From contig NZ_CP041743.1 in assembly GCF_007556815.1 (NCBI RefSeq), positions 2,887,001-2,951,000 on the forward strand: a stretch of DNA of 64,000 bases. The letters run 5' to 3'. This document shows positions 7,619-16,553 of this stretch, in pieces (the stretch's first letter is position 1; every line of letters starts with the position of its first letter). Under the pieces are notes generated by a model. It saw nothing but the letters and a program-made list of their open reading frames with translations, was not told the DNA's origin and did no database searches. The position numbers and the translations under genes were made by a program. Source of the DNA: Paraburkholderia megapolitana (lineage in GTDB: Bacteria > Pseudomonadota > Gammaproteobacteria > Burkholderiales > Burkholderiaceae).

Positions 7619-8128
7619 ATGTGCGCAACAAAATTTCGCCGCCTTCCCGAACGCACCGCTCAGGCCCAGCCGGCGCTCGACCGGATCGACCGTGCGATTC
7701 TCAAGCAGTTGCAGCAGGACGCATCGATCTCGAACGTGAACCTCGCCGCGCGCGTCAAGCTGAGCGCGCCCGCATGCCTGCGGCGCGTCGAACGGCTGAA
7801 GGAAGCAGGATTGATACGCCGGGTCGTCGCGCTGCTCGATCCGGAGGGACTCGGTGCGGGAATGCTCGTCGTGATCGGCTTCGTGCTCGACCGCTCGACG
7901 CCGGAGTCGTTTGCCGCGTTCGAGAAAGCGGCGCGCAAGGTGGTGGGTTGTATGGAGTGCCACGTCGTAACCGGCGAATTCGATTACTTCATGCTGGTGC
8001 GCACCCGCGACAGCGACAGCTTCAACCGGCTGCACGCGGAACAACTGCTGTATCTGCCCGGCGTGCGGCAGATCCGCAGCTTCATGGTGTTGAAGGAAAT
8101 TCTGTCGACGACGGAAATTCCGCTGTAA
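7619..8128 (+). CDS. acdR: Lrp/AsnC-family regulator of acdS
   Basis: A 169-residue Lrp/AsnC protein. The N-terminal winged helix (LDRIDRAILKQLQQDASISNVNLAARVKLSAPACLRRVERL, about 20-60) binds DNA. The C-terminal RAM domain (GMLVVIGFVL onwards, including VTGEFDYFMLV) binds small effectors and mediates oligomerisation. Divergent placement next to acdS identifies it as AcdR, which in other bacteria activates acdS in response to ACC. The ATG at 7619 follows an AAGG ribosome site. Confidence 0.93.
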   Translation: MCATKFRRLPERTAQAQPALDRIDRAILKQLQQDASISNVNLAARVKLSAPACLRRVERLKEAGLIRRVVALLDPEGLGAGMLVVIGFVLDRSTPESFAAFEKAARKVVGCMECHVVTGEFDYFMLVRTRDSDSFNRLHAEQLLYLPGVRQIRSFMVLKEILSTTEIPL

Positions 8129-8144
8129 ACCGGCACAAAACGAA

Positions 8145-8218
8145 GCGGGGCCGAGGCCAGTGCATCGCACCGGTCCCGGCCCCGCGTTCAACTCGCGGCC
8201 CGCATCACGTCATGCGGG
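8145..8218. terminator. Two GC hairpins between acdR and the M1 peptidase gene
   Basis: A 9-bp stem (8145-8153 with 8177-8185) is followed by a 7-bp stem with a 6-base loop (8199-8205 with 8212-8218). The genes on each side converge, so these probably end both transcripts. Neither stem has a T-tract. Confidence 0.5.
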
Positions 8219-8226
8219 CGTAGCGT

Positions 8227-10404
8227 TTACTCCGTCTTCTGACGCAGCTTGAACTGCCCCTGGAAGCGGATCATCGGACGTTGTTGCGACGGTACTTCTA
8301 CGTGCTGCACCGGCTTGAACTGCTGACGCATCACAGCAAGCGCCGCCGGATTGATCGAGCCGATACTCGTCGCCCGCGACGGTGCGGCAAGACCCGACTT
8401 CACGAGCAGCGCCGCTTCCATCTGCAGGTTGGTCAACAACACCGGGTCCTGCAATGCGCTGCCCTGGGTCATCAACTGGCTCCACGCATTGTCGCCGTAA
8501 TTCGTCACGTAGTAGTCGAGCCCGCTCGGATCGGCCAGCACCGCGGAACAACCGTCGAGCCGCACCTGCATCTGCGTGTCCTTCAGCGCGATCGTCTTGC
8601 GGTTCGTGAGGCCGTTGCCGTAAGCGAGCGTCAGCGGAACGGTCCACTGCGTACCCGGGTACTGGTTCTGGTTCGGATACGGCGACTGCTTCAACGTCAC
8701 GACGGTCTGGTTTTTCGTCAGATCGCATTGCGTGTCGAGCGACACCAGCGGGACACCGGTTTGCCGCACGAAGCTGTCGCCGATCGGACCCATCTGCTGA
8801 CCGCTTGCGCCCGACAGCTCATCCCACAGACGCTTCGGCGTGCCATTACCCAGTTGATAATCCGCCAGGTACTGTTGCAGGCCCTTACGGAGTACGTCTT
8901 CGCCGAGGTAGTTCTCGAGCATCTTCAGTACATGACCGCCCTTGCTATACGTGAACGTACTCGCATTCAACACGAAGTCGTTCGAGGCCCACGCATTGAA
9001 GTTCGGTTGCACCGGGAACGCCGACGAACTCAGATCCGCGGAGATCACGTCGTACTTGTCCTGCACTTCGCTGACCCAGTTGAAGCGGTCCGGGAAGAAG
9101 CGGATCTTCGTCTTGGTTTCGAAGAACGTCGCAAACGACTCGTTGAGCCACACGTCATCCCACCAGTCGAGCGTGACGAGATCGCCGAACCACTGATGCG
9201 ATGCTTCATGCGTCAACACAACCAGGCCGTAGCCGGACATCGGCGTGCCCGGCGGCGGCAGGATGTCATCGGCGAACTCGAGAATCGCCCCCCAGTTCTC
9301 CATACCGCCGAAGTTCAGATCCTTCTGCGCCTTGAACGCATCGTTCGCAGCGATCGTGTCGAACTTCTTGAGCGGCAGCGGGATGCCCGTGTAGCGATAG
9401 TAGTAGTCGAGCGCCTGCTTGGTTTCTGTCATCGCGGGTTTCGCCCAGTCCTTCATGCCGGGCGGCGTGAAGAAGCGCAGATGCAGACCCTTGCCGTCGG
9501 GCAACGGGCTCGTAAAGTCGTCCTCGAGCACGTCGAACTGGCCGCCGCCGAAGAACAGCAGGTACGACGGCATCGGCGGGGTCTTCTCGAACGACACGAG
9601 CTTGTAGCCGCTGTCGACGTTCACCGCCGGCAGCTCCGCCGCGTTCGATACCACGCGCCAGTTCTGCGGCACTTCCGCGCTGACCTCGTAGGTCGGACGG
9701 AACGCGGGTTCGTCCCAGCCGGGGAACCATTGCCGCGCGAGGTCGGTTTCGCCTTGCGTGAGGATCGCGCCGCTCGTGGTGCCGTCGGTCGATTTCAGAT
9801 CGACGCGGAACACGCCTTCTGCCGCCGAGCAACCCGGATAGTGATCGTCGCCGCAACTACCGCCGGTCTTCTTCACCGGGTCGTCGTAGGTTTTGAAGTT
9901 GATGATCCCGGACCACTCCATATGCAGCGAGTACGTACCGGCCGCGATCTGTCCACTGACAGGGCGCAACTGATAGTGGTCGCCATCGTCCTGCGGTGTC
10001 GCGATCAGATCCACGTTGCCCGGTTGCAGCGTGATCTTGCCGTTGACGAACTTGATGCGGTGCCCCGCGATCACGATCGCATTGACCGGCTTGAGCACCT
10101 TGATCTCGACATCCGCTCGACCGTCGAACGAAGACAGCGCCGGGTTCGGGCGGAACCACAGCTTGTAGTTGAGCGGCGTGACCGTGTCCGGTAACTCGAC
10201 CGGCGATACGGTCTTGCTGATGGACGGATTGGCCACGGCCGGTGCGGCCGGCGGCACGACCGCGGCGCCGGACGCGGGTCCGGGCACACCGGCTTGCGCC
10301 TTGTTCGAAAGCGACGGAGAGGTGTCTGAACCACCGCAGCCGTTCAACGCCAGTATCCCGGCTACCGCCAGGCACTGTATCTGCAATCGGAAATTTATAC
10401 GCAT
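8227..10404 (-). CDS. M1-family zinc aminopeptidase, predicted lipoprotein
   Basis: A 725-residue peptidase. It begins with a lipoprotein signal whose lipobox LNGC gives Cys23, then a Pro/Ala linker (about 38-60). The catalytic domain has the substrate-binding GGMEN (366-370) and HEASH with zinc ligands His399 and His403 and catalytic Glu400; the third ligand, Glu422, is in NESF, 18 residues on. All active-site residues are intact. It should remove N-terminal residues from peptides in the periplasm or at the membrane. It is monocistronic between terminators on the 3-prime side and a long intergenic region on the 5-prime side. Confidence 0.92.
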   Translation of the reverse strand: MRINFRLQIQCLAVAGILALNGCGGSDTSPSLSNKAQAGVPGPASGAAVVPPAAPAVANPSISKTVSPVELPDTVTPLNYKLWFRPNPALSSFDGRADVEIKVLKPVNAIVIAGHRIKFVNGKITLQPGNVDLIATPQDDGDHYQLRPVSGQIAAGTYSLHMEWSGIINFKTYDDPVKKTGGSCGDDHYPGCSAAEGVFRVDLKSTDGTTSGAILTQGETDLARQWFPGWDEPAFRPTYEVSAEVPQNWRVVSNAAELPAVNVDSGYKLVSFEKTPPMPSYLLFFGGGQFDVLEDDFTSPLPDGKGLHLRFFTPPGMKDWAKPAMTETKQALDYYYRYTGIPLPLKKFDTIAANDAFKAQKDLNFGGMENWGAILEFADDILPPPGTPMSGYGLVVLTHEASHQWFGDLVTLDWWDDVWLNESFATFFETKTKIRFFPDRFNWVSEVQDKYDVISADLSSSAFPVQPNFNAWASNDFVLNASTFTYSKGGHVLKMLENYLGEDVLRKGLQQYLADYQLGNGTPKRLWDELSGASGQQMGPIGDSFVRQTGVPLVSLDTQCDLTKNQTVVTLKQSPYPNQNQYPGTQWTVPLTLAYGNGLTNRKTIALKDTQMQVRLDGCSAVLADPSGLDYYVTNYGDNAWSQLMTQGSALQDPVLLTNLQMEAALLVKSGLAAPSRATSIGSINPAALAVMRQQFKPVQHVEVPSQQRPMIRFQGQFKLRQKTE

Positions 10405-11082
10405 CTTGATCCTCGACCGACAAATGACTGGAAAATGTGCGGTTATTAACTGGTATTTATTTATTCACTTTTGGCACAGCAAATGGTCTCCCACGCGAGT
10501 AACCTGTAGTTCTCGACAAACAGACGTGCGTTACCCTCAGCGCAATTAGCTGATTTCTCGCATGTGCATTTCCTGGTTAGAAATTCATATTGAAGGGAGC
10601 CGTTTTATCGTGGCCTGGCCTTCGTGACGATCGCGGCCGGTTCGAACGGTCGGAGCCCGCTCCAGGAGCGGAATTCAGAAAGGTTGAACGGTCGGCGATG
10701 GGAGCAAGATTAATTTGGCAAACGATCCGTTGTCAACTTGCTTTCAAGAAATTTCCACTGCGGAAGGAAATTTAAAAGAATTGTTGAGAATTAGTAGCTT
10801 GACATGTCTTGCCACAGCAATTAATCGTCGCCAGGTCGATTAACCGGATTAACGCCGGTTATTTTCACGCGGCACGGCAAAAAGCCGAACCTGGCGAAAA
10901 TCGAACAGCCGTGATATAAACGAAGCTGTTACCGTTCGACGGTAACCGTAAGCGTTCAACGTCAATCAACGCGCAACAGCGAATGCCCGGTCATCGTGTC
11001 CCGGCCTTCGCGCCTTGCGCTTTGGCTCGACGTTGGATGGCATCCATGCCGCAGCCAAAGCGCTCCCTACGTGGAGATGTTT
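10405..11082. other. 678-bp intergenic region with several inverted repeats, no gene
   Basis: No open frame here has credible codon use. It must hold divergent promoters for the peptidase (left) and the VOC gene (right). Visible structures are AAATTTCC/GGAAATTT (10749-10756 and 10766-10773), TCGCCAGGT/ACCTGGCGA (10828-10836 and 10889-10897), a GAACGGTCGG direct repeat (10644-10653, 10686-10695) and the dyad at 10928-10946. A perfect TTGACA at 10799-10804 has only a weak -10 candidate 17 bp on. A small RNA or long leader is possible. Confidence 0.5.
10928..10946. promoter_or_regulatory. Perfect dyad GTTACCGT-TCG-ACGGTAAC
   Basis: Eight-base arms (10928-10935, 10939-10946) around TCG, lying 137 bp before the VOC gene. 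With a 3-base loop it could be an RNA hairpin or a compact repressor site. No regulator can be named. Confidence 0.5.
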
Positions 11083-11580
11083 ATGACGCTTCGGCCTGAA
11101 ACCCCCAGTGGCCTCAATCACCTCGTCCTGAACGTTCGCGATCTCGATCGTGCTCACGACTTCTGGACCAACTACCTCGGCTTTTGCTGCACCGGCTCGT
11201 GGCAAAAAACCGCACCTGACGGCAAGCCTTCTGGTCGCATGCGGTTTTACAGCGGTGTGTCGGAAGGCAAGCTACGCCATCACGACGTCGGTTTGATCGA
11301 GGCGCCCTCACTGCCCGACGTTCCGCTTCGCCCGCAGGTTCTGCATCACTTCGCGATCACGTACCCCTCGCGCGAGTCGTGGAAGCGGCAGATTGAATTC
11401 CTCGTGAGCCGCGGCGTTGTTCCGTTTCGCCAGGTGGTGCGCGGCGCGACGCATAGCGCGCATTTGCACGATTGGGACGGCAACGAGATTGAACTGGTCT
11501 ACGAGCATCCGCGTTCCGAATGGGAACACGATATCAACGCGGCCTTGAATCACGCGGTGGTTGAGCCGGTTGGGCGATGA
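11083..11580 (+). CDS. VOC-family (glyoxalase-like) protein
   Basis: A 165-residue protein with GLNHLVLNVRDLDRAHDFWTNYLGF at 9-33 and the second half HHFAITY...HLHDWDGNEIELVYE, the paired beta-alpha-beta modules of the VOC fold. His and Glu metal ligands are visible in NHLVL, HHFAI and IELVYE, as in extradiol dioxygenases and glyoxalases. The ATG at 11083 is chosen because GGAG (11073-11076) lies 6 bp upstream; another in-frame ATG at 11077 is too close. It ends 1 bp before the convergent LysR stop. No substrate can be given. Confidence 0.82.
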   Translation: MTLRPETPSGLNHLVLNVRDLDRAHDFWTNYLGFCCTGSWQKTAPDGKPSGRMRFYSGVSEGKLRHHDVGLIEAPSLPDVPLRPQVLHHFAITYPSRESWKRQIEFLVSRGVVPFRQVVRGATHSAHLHDWDGNEIELVYEHPRSEWEHDINAALNHAVVEPVGR

Positions 11581-11581
11581 C

Positions 11582-12484
11582 CTAGCCGATCGATGCCGGC
11601 TTGTTGAGCCGCTTTGCCTCCGACAGCAACCAGGTCCGGAAAGCCGCGACGCCAGGGCGATCTAGCGCCGCGGCCGGATAGACGAGCCAGTAGCTATAGT
11701 CGTTGGGGATCGCGATGTCGAATGGCTGTACGAGCCGGCCTTTGCGCAGATCGTCGGCCGCCAGCACGAGGCGGCCCAGCGCGACGCCCTGGCCGTCCGC
11801 TGCCGCTTGCAACGAGAGACTCGCATCGTTGAACGACGCGCCGGTACTCACATCCAGTCCCTCTATCGCTGCTGCTTCACACCAGCGTCGCCATCCTTGT
11901 CGTGGTGTGTCGTGCAGCAAACGCGCGTGGCGCAAATCGGCGGGAACGCGAATGGGTGGCGGCCCATCGGCAAGCGTTGGCGAGCAAACCGGGCTCAGTG
12001 TTTCGTGAGCGATCAGGTCGGCCTTCAGGCCCGTCCATTTCCCGAGTCCCGAACGAATGCCGAGATCGAAGCGCTCGCTGGCAAACGCCCAGACATCCGC
12101 CGAGCTATCGACGCGCACGTCGATATCCGGATGTAACGCGCGAAATCCTTCGAGACGCGGAACCAGCCATCGCGAAGCAAACGACGGCAGCACCGTGATG
12201 TGTAACGGTCGCCTGTCCGGCTCCATGACACGCAGCGTGGCCGCCGCGATGCGATCGAGCGCGCCGGCCAGTTCCGGAAGATAGGCCTCGCCCTTTGTCG
12301 TGAGCTTCAACGCATGCCCTCGACGCTCGAACAGAGGGACGCCCAACCAGTCCTCCAGTTGACGGATTTGATGACTGATAGCCGCCTGCGTCACGCACAG
12401 TTCGGCAGCGGCACGGGTGAAGCTCAGGTGCTTGGCCGCGGCCTCGAAGGCGCGCAGCGCACCGAGTGGCGGCAGGCGTCGCAT
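11582..12484 (-). CDS. LysR-family regulator, GcvA-like
   Basis: A 300-residue LysR protein. The N-terminal HTH (LRAFEAAAKHLSFTRAAAELCVTQAAISHQIRQLE) is of the GcvA type, and the C-terminal substrate-binding domain begins near residue 92. The ATG at 12484 is 134 bp from the divergent LysE-type exporter, the classic regulator-exporter pair in which an amino acid or its analogue induces efflux. Its 3-prime end abuts the VOC gene. Confidence 0.92.
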   Translation of the reverse strand: MRRLPPLGALRAFEAAAKHLSFTRAAAELCVTQAAISHQIRQLEDWLGVPLFERRGHALKLTTKGEAYLPELAGALDRIAAATLRVMEPDRRPLHITVLPSFASRWLVPRLEGFRALHPDIDVRVDSSADVWAFASERFDLGIRSGLGKWTGLKADLIAHETLSPVCSPTLADGPPPIRVPADLRHARLLHDTPRQGWRRWCEAAAIEGLDVSTGASFNDASLSLQAAADGQGVALGRLVLAADDLRKGRLVQPFDIAIPNDYSYWLVYPAAALDRPGVAAFRTWLLSEAKRLNKPASIG

Positions 12485-12618
12485 GGATCGGTCGATTACT
12501 TTGGCTTATCGAGAGCATGAAGATAACCCGTTTGTGATCAACGCGGAAGGCGCCTCTAATCGTGCATTCACCGGGCGGAGCTGCATTTTCCGGGTGCTGA
12601 CTGATACGAGGCCGATCG

Positions 12619-13227
12619 ATGATTGCATGGAGCATCTGGGTTCTGTTTCTTGGCTATACCGTGCCGATGGTCGTGAGTCCGGGCCCTGGTAACACCGTTC
12701 TTGCGACTACCGGTGGCCGCTACGGTGTGGCCGGCTCGTTGCCGTTCTGGGTTGGCTTCGAGATCGCAAATGTCGTGCTGTGTGTGGTTTATGGAATGGG
12801 GCTGGGTAATGCGTTGCATGGTCACCCGGAGATACAGGTAGCGCTAAAGTGGGCTGGCACCGCTTATCTGCTGTATCTCGCGTGGGGATTTTTTCGCTCT
12901 ACCGTTAAATCTGACGATCGTGACGATACGGACAGTTCGCGCTTGCACACCAAGGACGGCTTTCTATCCGTCATGCTCAATCCCAAGATTCATTCGATGA
13001 TTCTTGTCATGTTTTCGCAGTTTCTGGATCCCGCGAAATCGCTTCTGACGCAGGTCGGTCAATTTACAGTGGCGTTTCTTTTGGTGTGTGTTGTGTGCCA
13101 CTTTCCGTGGATATACGGCGGTCAGCTGATTCTTCGCCGGTTCAGATCGGCGCGTGCGCTGCGGGTTCAAGGGTGGGTGTTTGGTGTTTCCATGATTCTG
13201 GTGGCGGGGTATGTCGCGTTTGGGTGA
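12619..13227 (+). CDS. LysE/RhtB-family amino acid exporter
   Basis: A 202-residue membrane protein with about six hydrophobic segments. The family signature PGPGNTVLATTGGRYG (about 21-36) and the NPKIHSMILVMFSQFLDP motif (about 119-136) place it in LysE/RhtB. It should export amino acids or homoserine-like metabolites through the inner membrane. GAGG (12608-12611) lies 7 bp before the ATG. It is divergent from, and probably controlled by, the adjoining LysR gene. Confidence 0.92.
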   Translation: MIAWSIWVLFLGYTVPMVVSPGPGNTVLATTGGRYGVAGSLPFWVGFEIANVVLCVVYGMGLGNALHGHPEIQVALKWAGTAYLLYLAWGFFRSTVKSDDRDDTDSSRLHTKDGFLSVMLNPKIHSMILVMFSQFLDPAKSLLTQVGQFTVAFLLVCVVCHFPWIYGGQLILRRFRSARALRVQGWVFGVSMILVAGYVAFG

Positions 13228-13396
13228 AGCTGGAACTGCGCTCGATGAGATCGGCGATGTTTCCCAGCGATGATAAAAAGCACGGGTCCATATCGACAAA
13301 ACGCCAGTTCAACCGGCTTGCAAGAATGGCTCCGACAGTCGCTTTTCTGGCGTTTCAGCCAGATCGATTATCCGCAATCACCCTTCCAAAGCAGAC

Positions 13397-13426
13397 TTGA
13401 CACTCTACTTTCCAGTGGACTACATT
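13397..13426 (+). promoter_or_regulatory. Sigma-70 promoter of the hypothetical pair
   Basis: TTGACA (13397-13402), an 18-bp spacer and TACATT (13421-13426) lie 57 bp before the first gene of the pair. The remaining 13228-13396 shows no gene. Confidence 0.55.
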
Positions 13427-13482
13427 TCCTCGGAAGAATTGCGCCGATAAATAGACAAAATTAAAAATCACCGGGGTGCGAA

Positions 13483-14058
13483 ATGCAGATAAAGACCATT
13501 CGGGTTGCGGGCAGCATCGGGATCGTATCAATCGGAGTTGCCATTTACCTTACCGGCGTGGTTTCGGCTAGCCATGATTCACACTGGTCTAAGAAAAACG
13601 AAAACCAGTTGGCAACACAGATCGCCAACAATTTTCAGCCTGCGCATAAATCGAACAAGTCCGGATATCTCAGAGTAAGTACCTCTCCCGACAGCAATTC
13701 GACTCAGTTGATCGGGTTGGATTCAAACAAAAATTCTGTTCGCGACGACATCGACGAATATATCGACAAGACGTATCCAGAGCCTCGACAGCATGCCGCG
13801 ATGATTCAATTCGCCACCGCGTACGGGGCACTATTAGTAAACGGCGGCACGGTAGACGGTGCCCGAAAAGCCACTTCGGAGGTCGTTCGCGCCATTCAGT
13901 GTGGCATCGAAGTTTTCGGCGATTCCAACGTGACAAAGCAAAAAACCATTCTTGCGATGATGCTCGACAGCAAGGAACGTTTCACCGCATACGCGGTGGC
14001 CACGCACAACGAAGAGGGGCAGGTTTTTCCGCGGTTTGAGGGAGAACCATGTCTTTAG
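13483..14058 (+). CDS. Secreted or membrane-anchored protein of unknown function
   Basis: A 191-residue protein. Residues 8-29 form a hydrophobic signal or anchor; the rest is periplasmic. The stretch LIGLDSNKNSVRDDIDEYIDKTYP (about 77-100) resembles calcium-loop-like D-x-N-x-N-x-x-R-D-D repeats found in several secreted proteins. Codon use is less GC-biased than in neighbours, which hints at transfer. GGGGTG lies just upstream of the ATG. The next gene starts 40 bp later in the same direction and is also secreted, so they probably form a two-gene operon. No function can be assigned. Confidence 0.75.
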   Translation: MQIKTIRVAGSIGIVSIGVAIYLTGVVSASHDSHWSKKNENQLATQIANNFQPAHKSNKSGYLRVSTSPDSNSTQLIGLDSNKNSVRDDIDEYIDKTYPEPRQHAAMIQFATAYGALLVNGGTVDGARKATSEVVRAIQCGIEVFGDSNVTKQKTILAMMLDSKERFTAYAVATHNEEGQVFPRFEGEPCL

Positions 14059-14098
14059 TCCTTCCATATCTCTAACCACCCACATCGGTGATCGAAAA

Positions 14099-14797
14099 AT
14101 GTCCACGAAAACACCCGTGACCAGATCATGGATTAGTCGCCTGATCTGCTGCCTCGTTGTGATACCGATGTTTGTCGTTACGCAGAACGCCCGTGCCGAC
14201 GAAAGCGACTGGCAGAAGAACCAGCACATCCGCACCGACTGGGTATTTGCGACGTTGAAAGAGAGCGACGTCAAACCAACGCTCGATCGTGCGTTAAAGG
14301 ACCAGGAACACTGGGCCAACCTGCCGGAAAATGCGCCCAAGGCATTTAGCTGCACCAGGCTGCAAATTCCTCCACCTTCCCCAGCCGCGGTTGCCGCGTT
14401 TAACGCCGCGCCCGGGACTCACGGCCCCGATGCGGATAAGGCCTACGCGAAAGCAGCCTCGCTCGGTTACTGGCGGGCGGCGGCGCGACTCGTGAACAAC
14501 TCGCTCGAGGATGAAAACTGGGAGGGCGCGGCACCGATTGTCGCGTGGCTGCTCGTGCATCATGTGCCGGCTGGATACAACAAACTCGCCGACATACTGC
14601 AGGCCACGTCGGGCTACGATGGTGAAACACCCAGCGACGGCACGCTCAATATGATCGAATCGTTGCGCTGGCGCGCTGCTCGCGAAGGCGATCCGGTTGC
14701 GCAGGCACAGATGGCGGATACCTTCGACAAGATCAAACAGCCTGCTATTGCGGCGTCGTTGCGGGCGTGTGCGACGCAGCAGAATCCGGATCTTTAG
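14099..14797 (+). CDS. Secreted Sel1-like repeat protein
   Basis: A 232-residue protein. Residues about 11-33 form a signal peptide ending at NARA. The mature part has a QNARADESDWQ start and helical repeats such as ADKAYAKAASLGYWRAAARLV and SLRWRAAREGDPVAQAQMAD, which look like Sel1/TPR-type units; the overall layout resembles DUF6396-type proteins. Such repeats mediate protein contacts. The ATG at 14099 gives a clean signal peptide; an ATG at 14036 would overlap the previous gene. The role is unknown. Partnership with the upstream secreted protein is inferred from proximity. Confidence 0.75.
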   Translation: MSTKTPVTRSWISRLICCLVVIPMFVVTQNARADESDWQKNQHIRTDWVFATLKESDVKPTLDRALKDQEHWANLPENAPKAFSCTRLQIPPPSPAAVAAFNAAPGTHGPDADKAYAKAASLGYWRAAARLVNNSLEDENWEGAAPIVAWLLVHHVPAGYNKLADILQATSGYDGETPSDGTLNMIESLRWRAAREGDPVAQAQMADTFDKIKQPAIAASLRACATQQNPDL

Positions 14798-14893
14798 TAG
14801 CGGGTTATGTATCGTCCCGGGCTGCGATGCGCTGCTGTTACTGCGTCAGGGCTCGCCCCGCCTGGAGCCTCTAACAGTGATCTCGTGGCGTTC

Positions 14894-16237
14894 TTATGCC
14901 TTGTCCGTGGAGCGCGCTGCAACAGAGCGTGCTGCACGCGCGCGACGCGGACGCTCGAACTGAGACGGGTCCAACGACAACTCTCCAGTAACGATCTGTT
15001 CGGCAAGCTGGAATGCCGGCCGCTGTGATTCGAGAGTGGCTTCATCCATTCCCACGTCAAGAAAGAGCTGCTGCCACGAGGTGTGCACGGTCGCAGCCAT
15101 CCCACGCAGGACGTCCCACGCTTCGACGACCCCGTAGGAAAACGACGCAGCATCCTTCACAAGCGACTCGGGCGTCGCGAGGCGTGTGCCCGCACGATTC
15201 ACAGCCATTGCCTGCACCTCCCGACGGCGGGGAATCGCAACAACATCGTAGGCCGGTGAAAGCGTCCACGTACCGGCCCGGCAGAGCAGCCCGTGGTTAC
15301 GCGGATGATCGTCGTAGTTGCCGACGAGCGCATTGAAGGTCATCCGGCGCCAGAGTTCGCGCTGCTGCTCGACGTATCCCTGAGTGCGATCGCCGCACCA
15401 GCGCCGCAGCTCGTAAGCCAGCTTGACGTAAGAGCGGTCCGGATCTTCAGGCGTTGAATCACCTCGCAGCCGAAGCACGGTCGCAGCGCTCGCGAACAGA
15501 GTCCTTTCCACCCCAGCGTCCGTAACCTTGCGATCAAAGCGTCTTACGAGGACAACTTCATGCGGACCAACGCGCTCGTAACGGACTGCGGCTACGTCAA
15601 TGCCGCATCGAGCGGCCAGCGTCATCGCGACGTACTCGCGCGCCGGAAGATGTGGCGCCCCTTCGCGCTCCTGAAGTTTGGCGATCCACCACTCCGTGGC
15701 GCCGTCGACCTCGCGGGAGACCGTTAGTTTGGGCTTCTCTCCGCCAAGACTCGTGCTGCCGTCCACACCCGACAGCCGCCGCACCACACGCCGCGGCGAA
15801 TAGCCCTCTTCGGTCTCGGCAAGAATGATTTTCAGGTCATCTTCGGTCGGCGGCACGAAGGCCACCTTTCGCTCGATCTGCCCATCCTCACAAACCTCGA
15901 TCGCGCCAACGCCATCACCGGGCGCGAGATCCATCCGCTCGACCTCGTCGAGCGTTTCCTTTGCGTGTCTGGCGAGCAACATGTCCAGGCCGAAGCCTTC
16001 AGGGGCTGCGTCGCGCAGCACGCCGAAGACGCCGTTCATACTGGTCGTCGTGTCCGGCTTCTGTGAGCGCGTAAACGGGAGATTGATCGGGTCGAGCGGA
16101 AGCGCGCCGTCATGCTTCCTGTAGTCCTCGCTGTACGAGAAACGACCGAGGCCCGGTGACCATTCGAATGTGCCGCATCGCACAGGCGCGACGTGCCCCG
16201 GCAGCCAGACCCACACCGGTCGCACTTGATCAGCCAC
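14894..16237 (-). CDS. hipA: HipA-type kinase toxin, second family
   Basis: A 447-residue HipA-like kinase, clearly different from the one at 2-3.3 kb. Visible are the glycine-rich SLGGEKPKL loop (163-171), catalytic Asp310 in YDDHPRNHG and metal-binding Asp331 in SPAYDVVA. The C-terminus is Arg/Ala-rich. It starts with GTG at 16237, overlapping the antitoxin by 8 bp, with GAGG upstream. The SLGGEKPK loop lacks the SVAGAQ serine context of E. coli HipA, so its autophosphorylation control may differ. The target is unknown. Confidence 0.88.
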   Translation of the reverse strand: MADQVRPVWVWLPGHVAPVRCGTFEWSPGLGRFSYSEDYRKHDGALPLDPINLPFTRSQKPDTTTSMNGVFGVLRDAAPEGFGLDMLLARHAKETLDEVERMDLAPGDGVGAIEVCEDGQIERKVAFVPPTEDDLKIILAETEEGYSPRRVVRRLSGVDGSTSLGGEKPKLTVSREVDGATEWWIAKLQEREGAPHLPAREYVAMTLAARCGIDVAAVRYERVGPHEVVLVRRFDRKVTDAGVERTLFASAATVLRLRGDSTPEDPDRSYVKLAYELRRWCGDRTQGYVEQQRELWRRMTFNALVGNYDDHPRNHGLLCRAGTWTLSPAYDVVAIPRRREVQAMAVNRAGTRLATPESLVKDAASFSYGVVEAWDVLRGMAATVHTSWQQLFLDVGMDEATLESQRPAFQLAEQIVTGELSLDPSQFERPRRARAARSVAARSTDKA

Positions 16238-16553
16238 GGGAACCTCGCTTCGATCGTGTCAATCGACTCAGTGCTTCCTGCTGGATTACCGGGTCCTGAT
16301 CGGTGCGGGCGGCCTCCCGGAGCGGGTCGAGACTATCGAGCGTCCACAACGCCGTCGCGACCTGGCCAAAGGCCACAGATGGCGATCCCTTTTCGAGGTT
16401 GACGACCATATTGATGCCCACGCCCATCTTTGCGGCAAGATCACTCTGCGTCCAGCCGCGAGCACGGCGCGCGAGCTGGATTTTCCTGCCGATCGCAACT
16501 ACGGCTTCCTCGACCTCGAAAGGCAGCAGGTCCAGACGTTGGGCAATTTTCAC
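16230..16553 (-). CDS. hipB: Xre-family antitoxin of the second HipA
   Basis: A 107-residue protein with a Xre helix-turn-helix (IQLARRARGWTQSDLAAKMGVGINMVVNLEKG, about 25-56) followed by the VAFGQVATALWTLDSLDPLREA dimerisation region typical of antitoxins linked to HipA-like kinases. It starts with GTG at 16553, immediately next to a palindromic promoter, and overlaps hipA by 8 bp. It should neutralise the kinase and repress the operon. Confidence 0.88.
   Translation of the reverse strand: MKIAQRLDLLPFEVEEAVVAIGRKIQLARRARGWTQSDLAAKMGVGINMVVNLEKGSPSVAFGQVATALWTLDSLDPLREAARTDQDPVIQQEALSRLTRSKRGSRG

Noticed and set aside
8281..10194. A 637-codon plus-strand frame opposite the M1 peptidase
   Set aside because: Composition typical of GC shadow frames; the peptidase on the other strand has all catalytic motifs.
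10590..10775. Short frame in the 10.4-11.1 kb intergenic region
   Set aside because: Low complexity, no ribosome site and no similarity; codon use unlike real genes.
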